A DNA stretch of 64,000 bases, from assembly GCA_002067315.1 (NCBI GenBank), contig MVRA01000044.1, positions 20,100-84,099 on the forward strand, written 5' to 3'. Position numbers and translations under genes: made by a program. Each line of letters starts with the position of its first letter. The stretch's first letter is position 1. Below, piece after piece: positions 40,444 through 50,553 of the stretch. The notes beneath the pieces were generated by a model, which worked only from the letters and a program-made list of their open reading frames with translations, was not told the DNA's origin and made no database searches. Source of the stretch: Methanocella sp. PtaU1.Bin125 (GTDB lineage: Archaea > Halobacteriota > Methanocellia > Methanocellales > Methanocellaceae).

Positions 40444-40617
40444 CTAAGCCCGCCTGACAAACCGCAGGGGAGCCAGCTCTTCGCCCGGACGCCGTGCCGG
40501 ACAGCCGAACGCCAGCATCGACCGGATCATCCCGCAGTAGCCGCTTCGCTTCCCCCGCCGGAGGCCGTGAGACCTGTAGGGGCAGCCTTCGTGATCGCAT
40601 TCTCTTTCCGGTGCCAT
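40444..40617 (-). CDS. Small Cys-rich protein
   Basis: This 57-residue basic protein has four cysteines (CDHEGCPY near the N-terminus, YCGM in the middle, FGCPAR later), probably a metal site. I do not know a family name. On the minus strand a CTTATATACC TATA box (about 40648-40657) lies 30-40 bp upstream of the ATG at 40617, giving a leader of under ten bases, which argues that this short frame is real. A GTG four codons upstream is an alternative. Confidence 0.55.
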   Translation of the reverse strand: MAPERECDHEGCPYRSHGLRRGKRSGYCGMIRSMLAFGCPARRPGEELAPLRFVRRA

Positions 40618-40767
40618 GCCATTATACACCGATCTTCCTTGGGGATGGGGGTATATAAGATAAAGCTGTGTGCGTACTGAAACTAATCATAATTATTTCC
40701 AGCGCACACCTCGCTGCATATCTCAGCGTGTTACGTATCGCAGCGTGATACTGATGTGTAAAAAGTA

Positions 40768-41325
40768 TCACTTATTTAGCAAACGCATCAAGTCGTACTT
40801 CGTTATGACACCGATGGCCTTGCCCATTTCCATGACCAGCACGGCGTGGTACGATTCGAGCAGGTGGGAGATGGTGCCCATGCTGGTGCTGGGGGACACG
40901 GCCGGGAACGAGTCCTCCATGCGGGCCCGGACCTTCGAGCTGCTGATGCTGCTCAGGTCCTCGCTGCCCATGGCCTGCACGACGACGTTCTCCGATATGC
41001 TGCCGACCGGCACGCCCGAGTCGATGACCGGCAGCTGCGAGAAGCCGTGCTTCTCCATCAGCTTGACCGCGTGGTCGATCGTATCGGAGGTCGAGACCGC
41101 GATGACCGGCGCGGTCATCAGGTCTTTGGCGGTGACCCGGCTTTTCTCCATCTCGTCCAGCGCGTTGATGATGCTCCGCAGCGTCGACAGCCGGGGGTCG
41201 ACGTCGCCTGCCTCGATCCTGGCGATCAGGGGCTGGCTGACGCGGGCCTTCTCGGCCAGGGTGCTCTGGGTCAGCCCGAGCTTCATGCGCCGCCGCTTTA
41301 TGCTTTCCGGGGTGGGCAGTTCCAT
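40768..41325 (-). CDS. HTH (XRE-type) regulator with two CBS domains
   Basis: The 185-residue protein has a Cro/CI-type HTH at residues 6-60 (SIKRRRMKLGLTQSTLAEKA, then VSQPLIARIEAGDVDPRLST). A CBS pair follows (about 65-120 with KDLMTAPVIAVSTSDTIDHA, and 125-185 ending GVITKYDLMRLL). CBS pairs bind adenosyl ligands such as AMP, ATP or SAM, so this is probably an energy- or SAM-responsive regulator. The form is common in methanogens. Targets are unknown. Confidence 0.92.
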   Translation of the reverse strand: MELPTPESIKRRRMKLGLTQSTLAEKARVSQPLIARIEAGDVDPRLSTLRSIINALDEMEKSRVTAKDLMTAPVIAVSTSDTIDHAVKLMEKHGFSQLPVIDSGVPVGSISENVVVQAMGSEDLSSISSSKVRARMEDSFPAVSPSTSMGTISHLLESYHAVLVMEMGKAIGVITKYDLMRLLNK

Positions 41326-41618
41326 AATCGACTAAAGCGACAGCAGACATAATATAACTATGCATTGACACGGAGGGCGCGAAGGGCCGGTCGGCATGCA
41401 AGGAGACTATACGCGAGGGGACGCCAATAGCCCTGTGGATAAAATAGACAAAAGGCTCCCATCGGACTATTTACGATATAATCGTCCGTGCCCATAGTGA
41501 CCTTTGCTTTCCTCGTACCTAATGTTTATAAAATTGATAATATATATATAATTGCGGGACGAAGAATAGGCATGAGGCCGGTTACAGGTTTTACTATTGC
41601 CCTGCATCCGTCATATCA
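41326..41618 (+). promoter_or_regulatory. Upstream region of the large surface protein
   Basis: An A/T-rich block with TATA candidates (TTTATAAAATTGATAATATA, about 41524-41543) precedes the surface-protein gene. The rest, between the divergent HTH-CBS gene and this block, shows nothing notable. Confidence 0.5.
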
Positions 41619-43154
41619 ATGTCCCGGATTAAACGGTACGTGCTCGCCGCGGCCCTGGTTTCAGCCATCTTACTGATAATCTCCGCTGCCTGCGCACAGG
41701 CCATTGACGTTAACGATAGCGATACCTCCGACGAGACGGAGGAGGTCGACGTCGACGATCTGTTCGACGGCGCCAGTCCGGGCTTCGTCGTCATACAGGG
41801 TTATGTCAGCGAAGCGCCGGATATCAGGGACCGCCCGGGCGTCCTGATCCCGGTGGCGGGGGCGCGCATCTACTTCATCTATCACAATGTGGTCGTGGCC
41901 TCCACGATCTCCAACCCGATCGGCTTTTATTCCGTGATGGTGCCCGCCGCCGAAGGCTATACCGTGGTGACGACCGCCCCGGGCTTTCAGGCGCGGATTG
42001 TCCAGGAGGACTTTCCTGGTACGAGGACGTACGATATCGGTCTGACTCCCATCCCGTTCAACGGTTTCGTGCCGTACGCGCTCTATCCGGTGCTGGAGAC
42101 CAGCCCGGGCAGAGAGTTTGACTGTATCATCCTCGTGGAAAATTTTCAGGTGATCGATCAGATGGTGACCTTCACTGTCACGACGCCCCCGGAAATGCAG
42201 GCCTGGTTCCCGCTAGGCGAGGCCATGATGGTGCGCGCGGGCGACAGAAACGAGATGGTCTTCCGCATGAAGTACGTCGGGAAGGCGCAGGGGCCCCAGG
42301 TGGTGAAGGTGACGGTCAACGGCGGCGCCTACTTTGCCGAGATACCTGTCGTGGTGGTCGTGAAAGACCTGCCGTTCGAGGAGATCACCTTCTGGTCCTA
42401 CTCGCCGGAAAAAATCGTCCGGCCCGGCGACACGGTTAATTTCCTCATCTATGCCGAGAATAAGTACGCCCAGGAAAAAGACCTGCAGCTGGATATCGAG
42501 AAGCCCGACAACTGGACCGTCACGACCGGCAACGGCTCGCAGCTGTTCGTTCCTGACGAGAAGATCGGCAGCTCATATCTCTGGGTCTACGTCCCCGGCG
42601 ATACAGAGCCAGGGAACTATACGATCAACCTGACGCTTTGCGGCGAGGGCGTCAGGTCGAACGAGCTGAACCTTAAGGTCCGTGTGCAGGATATGCCCCT
42701 GTATGACGCGATCATCAAAGGGCAGAACAGGACGAGCGGGGGCATTCCCGAACTGAACCTGTCGGCGGGCGAGGCTTTCGAGCTGCCGGTGCGCGTCTAC
42801 AACAGCTGGGACTTCCCGGTCTCGATCCAGGCGACGGCCGAGATCGGCGACGGCTGGCCGGGCATGATCAGCGGCGTCCCCAACGGGCACGTCAAAGTGG
42901 AGCCGGGAAGCGCCCGGGAGTTCACCGTCAAGTCACGGGTGCCCAACGGCACATACGGCAACTTTACCGCCCGCGTCTATCTCGAGTCGCCCGGCCAGGA
43001 CATGACCCTGCTGGCACTCATTACGGTGCCGGCGCCACCGCCGCCGGAGCCGGCGGGAAGCGAAGACTGGAAGAGTATAGCCCTGACAGGAGTCACAGCC
43101 CTGACGATAGCGATTACACTGGCCGCGTCTATCGTCAGGCGGCTAAAGTTATAG
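41619..43154 (+). CDS. Large secreted surface protein with C-terminal membrane anchor
   Basis: The 511-residue protein has a signal peptide (LAAALVSAILLIISAACAQA). An acidic stretch DVNDSDTSDETEEVDVDD follows (about 30-47). A carboxypeptidase-regulatory-like beta domain has VAGARIYFIYHNVVVAST and GFYSVMVPAAEGYTVV. Several Ig-like beta domains with VRPGDTVNFLIYAENKYAQE and LSAGEAFELPVRVYNSWDFP resemble the NEW3/COG1470 type. A Pro-rich stalk, one membrane helix and RRLKL end it. Many N-x-S/T sites suggest glycosylation. It is probably an envelope or adhesin-like protein. The start fits the signal peptide. Confidence 0.82.
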   Translation: MSRIKRYVLAAALVSAILLIISAACAQAIDVNDSDTSDETEEVDVDDLFDGASPGFVVIQGYVSEAPDIRDRPGVLIPVAGARIYFIYHNVVVASTISNPIGFYSVMVPAAEGYTVVTTAPGFQARIVQEDFPGTRTYDIGLTPIPFNGFVPYALYPVLETSPGREFDCIILVENFQVIDQMVTFTVTTPPEMQAWFPLGEAMMVRAGDRNEMVFRMKYVGKAQGPQVVKVTVNGGAYFAEIPVVVVVKDLPFEEITFWSYSPEKIVRPGDTVNFLIYAENKYAQEKDLQLDIEKPDNWTVTTGNGSQLFVPDEKIGSSYLWVYVPGDTEPGNYTINLTLCGEGVRSNELNLKVRVQDMPLYDAIIKGQNRTSGGIPELNLSAGEAFELPVRVYNSWDFPVSIQATAEIGDGWPGMISGVPNGHVKVEPGSAREFTVKSRVPNGTYGNFTARVYLESPGQDMTLLALITVPAPPPPEPAGSEDWKSIALTGVTALTIAITLAASIVRRLKL

Positions 43155-43458
43155 TCATTTTAAAAGGTTTCAAACAAGGGCATAATCCCGGGGGATGTAT
43201 GGCATGCCGTGCCCGGGGGACGCGAGACATGCCAGTCCCTCGATATGAGACCCCTCCGGGCCAATCCAAGGACCCCCTGGGCCGGTCACGCGTGCGCGCG
43301 CGAGGCCTCCCGGCGCTTCCCGGGAACGTCCGAAACCTTTCAGGAGTGACTATATAATCCAGGCACTATACACAATGGCTACCAGGGCTATCATGAAACA
43401 CCGGACACAGAGGGTTACCTGTACCCATCGTGTCCCTGTTGCCCCGGGTATCCAATGC
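43155..43458. repeat. Gap with family C repeat (copy 2)
   Basis: The gap between convergent genes is about 300 bp. The part at 43287-43360 contains the CG tract CACGCGTGCGCGCGCGAGGC, then GTCCGAAACCTTTCAGGAGT and GACTATATAA, matching 13876-13955 in order. The rest is GC-rich without a coding frame. Confidence 0.6.
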
Positions 43459-43959
43459 TTACTCGAACTTCGACACAGTGACGCTGCTGATATCGGCGTT
43501 CATGATAAGGTCGAAGCAGACCTTGTCTTCCCATCCGGCCTTGGCGAACATGTCCATGAAGCAGACGCCGATCACCTTGCCGCCGGGCTTCAGGATCTTT
43601 TTCACGATATCGCTGCAGGCGTCCGTGCTGACTTTGCTCCCGGGCATCGACAGCCCGCCGAGCAGTATGACGTAGTCGGCGTTGTACGGGTCCGTGGCCC
43701 CGCCGATCTGCATGCCCACGCCGTCCACCCGCCAGATCGACCGGGCGTCGTCCAGCAGGCCATCCGGCACATAGACCATGCCCTGCACCAGCTCGCGGAT
43801 CGTGTAGGCGAACAGCTCGATGAACGGCACACACGTCCCCGGGTTGCCTATGAACACGATCTTGCTGTTGTGCTGCAGGTTCAGGCCCTGCATCGTCGAC
43901 TTGAACATCTTCAGCATGCCCGAAAGGCCCTTTCCCGACTCTATCAGCTTCTTCTCCAT
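43459..43959 (-). CDS. DUF2124 protein
   Basis: The 166-residue protein matches DUF2124, a family of methanogens with a Rossmann-like fold. Landmarks are KIVFIGNPGTCVPFIELFAY, GMVYVPDGLLDDARSIWRVD, YVILLGGLSMPGSKV and KVIGVCFMDMFAKAGWEDKV. Function is unknown. I chose the ATG at 43959; the longer frame overlaps the nrpR-like gene in another phase with atypical residues. It begins 5 bp after the stop of the nrpR-like gene, so both are one operon. Confidence 0.85.
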   Translation of the reverse strand: MEKKLIESGKGLSGMLKMFKSTMQGLNLQHNSKIVFIGNPGTCVPFIELFAYTIRELVQGMVYVPDGLLDDARSIWRVDGVGMQIGGATDPYNADYVILLGGLSMPGSKVSTDACSDIVKKILKPGGKVIGVCFMDMFAKAGWEDKVCFDLIMNADISSVTVSKFE

Positions 43960-43964
43960 CTGAC

Positions 43965-44945
43965 TCACTCCATCTTCTTCAGCTCTTTGATGTTCATGAC
44001 CGCGGCCAGCGGCATGATCCGGGTCTTGATGCCGCTCTCGCCGAGCGCGGCGAACGGGTTGATGCCCGAGTAGCTGGCGATGCCGCACTTGCCCATCTCG
44101 ACGGGCACGCCCAGCAGCGGCCTCACGTTCTCGCAGCCTGAGAACACGCCGTTGATGTCGGCCTCTTTCATCTCTCCCAGGAGCGCCAGCGCCCGGTCCC
44201 GGGCGACCCGGGGCACCGCCCGCACGTTAGCGAGCACACTGCCGCTGCCCGTCTCGAGGAGCTTTATGATCGACGTCATCTTCCTCGCCGTAAATACGCT
44301 CATGGGATTGATCGACGTGCCGCTGTAGTCGATGATGTCCGTGAAGCGCTCCACTTTACCGTTCTCGATCCGGACGATGCCGCCGTACTTGATGTCCACA
44401 GGAAGCCCGCCCTTCAGCAGCACGCCATCGATAGTGATGCTGCAGACCGTGGCGACAGCGACCTGCCCTTCCGGCACGTCGTTCTCGAGGATGGTCTGGC
44501 CCTCGTCGACGACCTTGATCCGCGGGCTGATCGCGTAGCCCGCGTCCACCACCCGGCGGATGACGCCCAGCGCCTGCTCGAAGGACGGCTTGGGGATGTA
44601 GCAGAGGTTGACCGCGACGTTGCCGGAGTTGGTGTGGGGCTCGTAGGACGTCATGAACTCGATGTCCTTGATCCGCGTGGAGACGAAGCCGAGCCTGTCC
44701 GTGACAAGGGCGTGCTTGAGCTCGTCCTCGCCCTGCGCGGTCAGCACCCGGCCCAGGTAGCCATGCTTCTTCGTGAAGCCCCGCTCGTCCAGCATCCGCA
44801 GGTGATAGCGGACGGCACGCTCGCCGAGATTGTAGCCCCGGCGGTTCATCTCCTCCGCTATCTTCCTCGCGCCCATCTCGTCCGTGGACTCGCTCAATAT
44901 CCTCAGGATCTCGATCAGCTTCCGCTGCGTCTCTGCGTCCGGCAT
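43965..44945 (-). CDS. nrpR: NrpR-like nitrogen regulator (winged helix + one NrpR domain)
   Basis: The 326-residue protein has an N-terminal winged helix (residues 7-70, IEILRILSESTDEMGARKIA, then RAVRYHLRMLDERGF). One NrpR/DUF128 domain follows (VDAGYAISPRIKVVDEG, YGGIVRIENGKVERFTDIID, GINPFAALGESGIKTRIMPL). NrpR represses nif, glnA and glnK-amtB genes when 2-oxoglutarate is low. The Methanococcus protein has two such domains; a single-domain version with HTH corresponds to NrpRI of Methanosarcina, which needs a second NrpRII partner. None is seen here. glnK at the left end of the window is a plausible target. Confidence 0.88.
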   Translation of the reverse strand: MPDAETQRKLIEILRILSESTDEMGARKIAEEMNRRGYNLGERAVRYHLRMLDERGFTKKHGYLGRVLTAQGEDELKHALVTDRLGFVSTRIKDIEFMTSYEPHTNSGNVAVNLCYIPKPSFEQALGVIRRVVDAGYAISPRIKVVDEGQTILENDVPEGQVAVATVCSITIDGVLLKGGLPVDIKYGGIVRIENGKVERFTDIIDYSGTSINPMSVFTARKMTSIIKLLETGSGSVLANVRAVPRVARDRALALLGEMKEADINGVFSGCENVRPLLGVPVEMGKCGIASYSGINPFAALGESGIKTRIMPLAAVMNIKELKKME

Positions 44946-45024
44946 CCAGTGCTCCGCTCCACCAACTCTTTTTAACGTTTACTTGACCTTTGCTCGCATA
45001 TATTTTACTATGACGGAAAAAAAT

Positions 45025-45140
45025 AAGAGGCACCCCCCGGTCATGGCCATCAAGAACCGGGTTAAGCCGCCGGGGTGCCAGTGGAAGAGCCCGGGATGCC
45101 ACTATAGAAAATGAGGCGCCGGGGCGCCCTGGCGGCTAGC
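45025..45140. repeat. Family E-like repeat after pyrG (copy 2, diverged)
   Basis: It includes GGGATGCCACTATAGAAAAT and GAGGCGCCGGGGCGCCCTGG (45092-45131), diverged from the GACGCCACTGTAGAAACTAA and GAGGCGCCAGGGCGCC words of 24287-24402. It ends at the stop of pyrG, so it lies at that gene's 3' end. Confidence 0.6.
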
Positions 45141-46712
45141 TCACTTGAGCATGGCCTGGACGAACCCGAGGAAGGGCGGCGCCGGCCGCTCCGGCCTGGA
45201 CTTGAACTCCGGGTGGAACTGGGTGCCCAGGAAGAACTTGTGGCCGGGCAATTCGCACATCTCCATGCGGTTATCGTTCTTCGCGGAGAAGATCAGGCCG
45301 TGGTGCTCGATATGGTCGATCAGGTCCGGGTTGACCTCGTACCTGTGCCTGTGGCGCTCGCTGATCTTGCCCTTGCCGTACAGCCGGTGGGCCAGCGTGT
45401 TGTCCTTGACCCACACCATGTGCTCGCCGAGCCGCATCGTCCCGCCCATCTTCTTGACGTCCTTCTGCTCCGGGAGCAGGTCGATCACGTGGGTGCCGGG
45501 CCCCAGCTCGCTGCTGGTCGCGTCGGGGAAGCCGGCCACGTGGCGGGTGAACTCGATGACCGCGAGCTGGAAGCCGAAGCACAGGCCGAGGAAGGGAATG
45601 TTGTGCTCGCGGGCATACTGAATGGCCTTGATGTTGCCCTCCACGCCGCGGTTGCCGAAGCCGCCGGGGACCAGGATGCCGTCGACGTCATTGAAGAACC
45701 GGGCCGGGTCGCTCGCTTTCTCCACGTCCTCCGACTCGATCCACTTGATGTTGACACGGCAGCCACTGGCGATGCAGGCGTGCTTCAGGGCCTCCTTCAC
45801 GCTCAGGTAGACGTCCTCGATGCCGTACTTGCTCACGATGCCGACGGTGATAGTCCGGTTAGCAGACTCCATCCGCTTGATCATCTGGTTCCAGGACTGG
45901 TTGTCCTCCCGGACGGGCAGGTTCATGCGCTTCATCAGGTAGTCGGCGAGGCCTTCCTTCTCCATCTGCAGGGGGACCTTGTAGATGTCGTCCGCGTCGT
46001 GGGCGCTGATGATGGCGGCCTCGGGGACGTCGCAGAACATCGAGATCTTCGCCTTCGTCGACTGCTCCAGCGGCTTCTTGCACCGGCCCACGATGATGTC
46101 CGGCGTGACCCCCAGCTCCCGCAGCTCTTTGACCGAATGCTGGGTGGGCTTGGTCTTCTGGTCGCCCATCGTGTCCATCGGGACCAGCGTGACGTGAATG
46201 AGCGCGAGGTCCTCGACCTTCTCCTCGGAGCGCATCTGCCGGATCGCCTCGAGGAACGGCATGCTCTCGATGTCGCCCACCGTGCCGCCGACCTCGACCA
46301 GGCATATCTCGGCGCCGCTGGCTTTAGCTACGTTCCTGATACGCTCCTTAATCTCGTTGGTAATATGGGGGATGATCTGCACGGTCTTGCCCAGGTAGTC
46401 GCCCCTGCGCTCCTTCTCGATGACCGTCTTGTAGATCTTGCCCGTGGTGATGTTGTGGGGTGACGTCAGGTTGATGTCCATGAACCGCTCGTAGTTCCCG
46501 AGGTCCAGGTCGGCCTCGCCGCCGTCCTTGAGGACGTAGACCTCGCCGTGCTGGAAGGGGCTCATGGTCCCGGCGTCGATGTTGATGTACGGGTCGATCT
46601 TGATGGCCGTCACGTTGTAGCCCTTGTTCTTCAGAATCCTGCCGGTCGAGGCCGCAGTGATCCCCTTGCCCAGACCGCTCATAACGCCACCCGTCACAAC
46701 CACGTACTTCAT
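45141..46712 (-). CDS. pyrG: CTP synthase
   Basis: The 523-residue two-domain enzyme makes CTP from UTP, ATP and glutamine. The synthase domain starts [20 protein letters not shown] with the P-loop-like GLGKG, followed by [20 protein letters not shown]. The C-terminal glutaminase has the nucleophile Cys in FLGLCFGFQ and the His-Glu pair in GTQFHPEF. Length is slightly under the bacterial 545. A GTTTATACC-type TATA box is at 46756-46764 on the minus strand. It stands alone; a family E-like repeat lies directly after its stop. Confidence 0.97.
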   Translation of the reverse strand: MKYVVVTGGVMSGLGKGITAASTGRILKNKGYNVTAIKIDPYINIDAGTMSPFQHGEVYVLKDGGEADLDLGNYERFMDINLTSPHNITTGKIYKTVIEKERRGDYLGKTVQIIPHITNEIKERIRNVAKASGAEICLVEVGGTVGDIESMPFLEAIRQMRSEEKVEDLALIHVTLVPMDTMGDQKTKPTQHSVKELRELGVTPDIIVGRCKKPLEQSTKAKISMFCDVPEAAIISAHDADDIYKVPLQMEKEGLADYLMKRMNLPVREDNQSWNQMIKRMESANRTITVGIVSKYGIEDVYLSVKEALKHACIASGCRVNIKWIESEDVEKASDPARFFNDVDGILVPGGFGNRGVEGNIKAIQYAREHNIPFLGLCFGFQLAVIEFTRHVAGFPDATSSELGPGTHVIDLLPEQKDVKKMGGTMRLGEHMVWVKDNTLAHRLYGKGKISERHRHRYEVNPDLIDHIEHHGLIFSAKNDNRMEMCELPGHKFFLGTQFHPEFKSRPERPAPPFLGFVQAMLK

Positions 46713-46935
46713 GCTGTCACCCGTAATTTTAATGCATTTAATAGGTCGCTTAAAGGTATAAACTTACTCATATACCTGTCGGGTACGCCATCCTGTCGGG
46801 GCCGCCGACCCCCGGCGATCGGCATGCAGTTGTGCTGGTGCTACTTACATAAAAAGTAGTAAAACTATATCATTACTCGTGCCGTTGTACGATAATAGAT
46901 ATTGTCGATGGCCGGGCCATTCGAGAGGAATAAAA

Positions 46936-47154
46936 ATGTTAGCCAAATGTTATCTGCATCCCAGGGAAGAAGCCGCGGGCAAATGCGACGTCTGTAAAAA
47001 GCCCGTTTGCCGCAAATGCGCAAAGAAGACCGAGGGCAAGCTGATCTGCCGCAACTGCCAGGGGAAGAAGCCGGGCAGCGCCGTGGACACCGACGAGCTC
47101 GAACGGCAGGAAAGGATCGAAAAAGCTAAAGAAGCAAGCCGTAGAAACCGGTAG
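46936..47154 (+). CDS. Small B-box-type zinc-finger protein
   Basis: The 72-residue protein starts MLAKCYLHPREEAAGKCDVC, followed by CRKCAKKTEGKLICRNC. The cysteine/histidine order (C5, H8, C17, C20, C25, C28, C37, C40) resembles B-box/treble-clef zinc fingers found alone or before rhomboid and membrane domains in archaea. The C-terminus is a charged helix. AGAGGA lies seven bases before the ATG at 46936; an in-frame start 19 codons upstream lacks support. Function unknown. Confidence 0.78.
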   Translation: MLAKCYLHPREEAAGKCDVCKKPVCRKCAKKTEGKLICRNCQGKKPGSAVDTDELERQERIEKAKEASRRNR

Positions 47155-47226
47155 CCGGCGACTGGTAGCCGGCGCCAGGAAGTCGTGCGCCAGCCAGTCA
47201 CAGGCAATATTTGTACAACTTTTTTA

Positions 47227-47643
47227 TCAATCCGCGCCACCCAGCAGCTTGACCGCGAGGTACGAGATCAGCACGGTGACGGCCATCGCGGCAAGGAGCG
47301 CGCCGTAGAAGTGCTGGGCCGGCGCCACCGCTCCGCTGAGGAACGTAATATAGAGGATGACGGCGATCACGAAGACGCCGATCACCGAGATGGCCAGCAG
47401 CGAGCTGACGGAGCCGGCCAGCTGCCGCGGGTCGAAGCTGAAGCGGGGGAAAAAGCCGCGCCCCGACATGGGCTTACCACGCCTGCCGCCCCGCGAGCCG
47501 GACGAGGCGGCCAGCGTCTTTTTACCGCCCCGGCGGCCGGGGTTGGGTATCCCTGCCCGGCTGCCGCCATACGAGCCGCCGAAGGATGGGCCGTCGTCGA
47601 CGGGCCCGTCATAGCCCTCGAACTCCACGGAATCGTCCGACAT
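47227..47643 (-). CDS. Membrane protein with disordered Gly-rich N-terminus
   Basis: In this 138-residue protein the first 75 residues are Gly/Ser/Arg-rich and probably disordered (SFGGSYGGSRAGIPNPGRRG), basic toward the membrane. Two membrane helices follow (about 79-103, SLLAISVIGVFVIAVILYIT, and 112-135, YGALLAAMAVTVLISYLAVK). I do not recognise a family. It starts 6 bp after the trm112 stop, so it is the third gene of the purA-trm112 operon. Confidence 0.75.
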   Translation of the reverse strand: MSDDSVEFEGYDGPVDDGPSFGGSYGGSRAGIPNPGRRGGKKTLAASSGSRGGRRGKPMSGRGFFPRFSFDPRQLAGSVSSLLAISVIGVFVIAVILYITFLSGAVAPAQHFYGALLAAMAVTVLISYLAVKLLGGAD

Positions 47644-47649
47644 CGCCGC

Positions 47650-47829
47650 TCACCGCAGGCCGGGCGGCAGCAGGTTCGGGATGCCGTCCTCGATGGGGTA
47701 GGTCTCGTTGCACTTCGCGCAGTAAAGCGAACCGTCGACGATCTCGTCGCCTTCTTCCTTCTTGATCGTCAGCTTCAGGTCGCCCTTGCAGACCGGGCAA
47801 CAGAGGATCTCCATCAGGCTCTTCTTCAT
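47650..47829 (-). CDS. Trm112-family zinc-binding protein
   Basis: This 59-residue zinc-ribbon protein shows the Trm112 pattern: [15 protein letters not shown] at the N-terminus, [20 protein letters not shown] at the C-terminus. Metal ligands are C11, C14, C37 and C40. Trm112 proteins stabilise and activate several SAM-dependent methyltransferases acting on tRNA, rRNA or release factor. The start overlaps the purA stop by 4 bp (ATGA), so it is translated with purA. The frame is too short for many gene callers. Confidence 0.92.
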   Translation of the reverse strand: MKKSLMEILCCPVCKGDLKLTIKKEEGDEIVDGSLYCAKCNETYPIEDGIPNLLPPGLR

Positions 47830-48836
47830 TTTTTATTCCTCAGGTCGATGATCTCGTTCAGGCTGGGGCCGGTCGACAGCAGCGTGAACGGCACGCCGGC
47901 GTCCTTCTCCGCCTGCATGACGAAGTCCTTCGCCTTCGGCGAGAGCTTGTCCCAGTCGGTGACGCCCTTGCAGGCCGGGTCGATCCGGTCGAGGCCGGTG
48001 ATCGCCGCCTGCGTCGCGCCGTTGATCATGGCCGAGTACCGGGCCATCTTCCCGTCCCACGTGCCGATGCGCCGCGCCCGGCCGGTGACCGTGCCGAACT
48101 CGGCGATGCCCAGCTTCTGCGCCTCGGCGACGGGCATCTCGGTGTCGAACGGGCCCTCGCCCACGCGGGTCGGGTAAGCCTTGAAGACCACGACGACCTC
48201 GTCGATCCGGGTCGGGCCCACGCCCACGTCGGACGCGAGCGCGGAAGCCGAGGTGTCCTTCGAGGTCACGAACGGGTACGTGCCATAATACAGCGAGATG
48301 CCGAAGCCCTGCGAGCCCTCGATGATGAGGCTCTCGCCGCGGGAGATCGCGTCGTTACACTCCTGGGACACGTCGGTCAGGTACTTCTTCAGCTCCGGCA
48401 CGTCTTTCGCCTGCTTCGCGGTACGCATCACCCGCTCCTTGTTGGCGGGACCGCAGCCCGTGCCGGTGGTGCCGATCTTTTTCGCCAGGTACTGGGTGCT
48501 CTTATCCTCCTCGATGTGCTTCTGCTCGATGACCGAGCAGCGGTAGTCGACGCCCAGCCGGGGGCCCGCGTTGAGCAGGCCGACCTCGCGGTCGAGCACG
48601 CTGGGATCGACCAGCACGCCGGCGCCGATTAGAAGTCGAGCTTTATCGTAAATGAATCCCGACGGGATCATCCGGACCCCGTGCTTTACCCCGTCCTTGA
48701 TGACGGTGTGGCCCGCGTTGGGACCCACTCCGCCCCTCGCGATGATGGACGGATGGTCGGTGTAGGCGATGTGGGCCACGATCTTGCCCTTGCCCTCGTC
48801 GCCGAAGAACCCACCAACAACAATGGTTGTCACCAT
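47826..48836 (-). CDS. purA: Adenylosuccinate synthetase (short archaeal form)
   Basis: The 336-residue enzyme joins IMP and aspartate with GTP to give adenylosuccinate, the first step to AMP. The GTP/IMP sites are [11 protein letters not shown] (residues 8-18) and [10 protein letters not shown], with [27 protein letters not shown], and [11 protein letters not shown] later. It is about 90 residues shorter than bacterial PurA, as is usual for archaea. The ATG at 48836 gives the standard start; a longer in-frame extension is not supported. It is the first gene of an operon with trm112 and a membrane protein gene. Confidence 0.96.
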   Translation of the reverse strand: MVTTIVVGGFFGDEGKGKIVAHIAYTDHPSIIARGGVGPNAGHTVIKDGVKHGVRMIPSGFIYDKARLLIGAGVLVDPSVLDREVGLLNAGPRLGVDYRCSVIEQKHIEEDKSTQYLAKKIGTTGTGCGPANKERVMRTAKQAKDVPELKKYLTDVSQECNDAISRGESLIIEGSQGFGISLYYGTYPFVTSKDTSASALASDVGVGPTRIDEVVVVFKAYPTRVGEGPFDTEMPVAEAQKLGIAEFGTVTGRARRIGTWDGKMARYSAMINGATQAAITGLDRIDPACKGVTDWDKLSPKAKDFVMQAEKDAGVPFTLLSTGPSLNEIIDLRNKK

Positions 48837-49181
48837 TTGATTATCTCCATCATATCTATCCGGGCGATTCGATAAAAAGATTGTTGTGGCCGGGTGTCGG
48901 GAGACGCCGGAGCGATAACCCGGGATGGCGTCCGCTCGCCGGGCCGGCCGCACGCGCGCGATACGATTGTCTCACGCAGGAACTTCACCAGGACCCATCG
49001 GGGCACCACTGCGCGCTTTATACCCCCGGTAATAACAGTGAGCAGCCCCGGCCGGAGTTCGGTGGTATTTTCACCTCAGGGGCGCGATCAACACATTTAT
49101 ATCCCTGTCGTGATTCATATCGGAACGGGCATTCCGCCCGGAGTCCGGTGACGGGCCCGGCGACTGCCGGCCGGGTGAAGC
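48837..49181. promoter_or_regulatory. Divergent purA / lactate operon promoter region
   Basis: A TATA box ACATTTATAT (49092-49101) serves the operon at 49182. Near its expected transcription start lies the palindrome CGGGC-ATTCC-GCCCG (49126-49140), a possible operator or leader hairpin. A CG-alternating tract (CACGCGCGCG) is at 48951-48960. No coding frame is credible in this 345-bp gap. Confidence 0.6.
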
Positions 49182-50552
<1,371 letters not shown>

Positions 50553-50553
50553 C

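Noticed and set aside
45111..46463. 450-codon plus-strand frame opposite pyrG
   Set aside because: pyrG shows all catalytic motifs; the antisense product is Leu/Val/His/Asp-rich and matches nothing.
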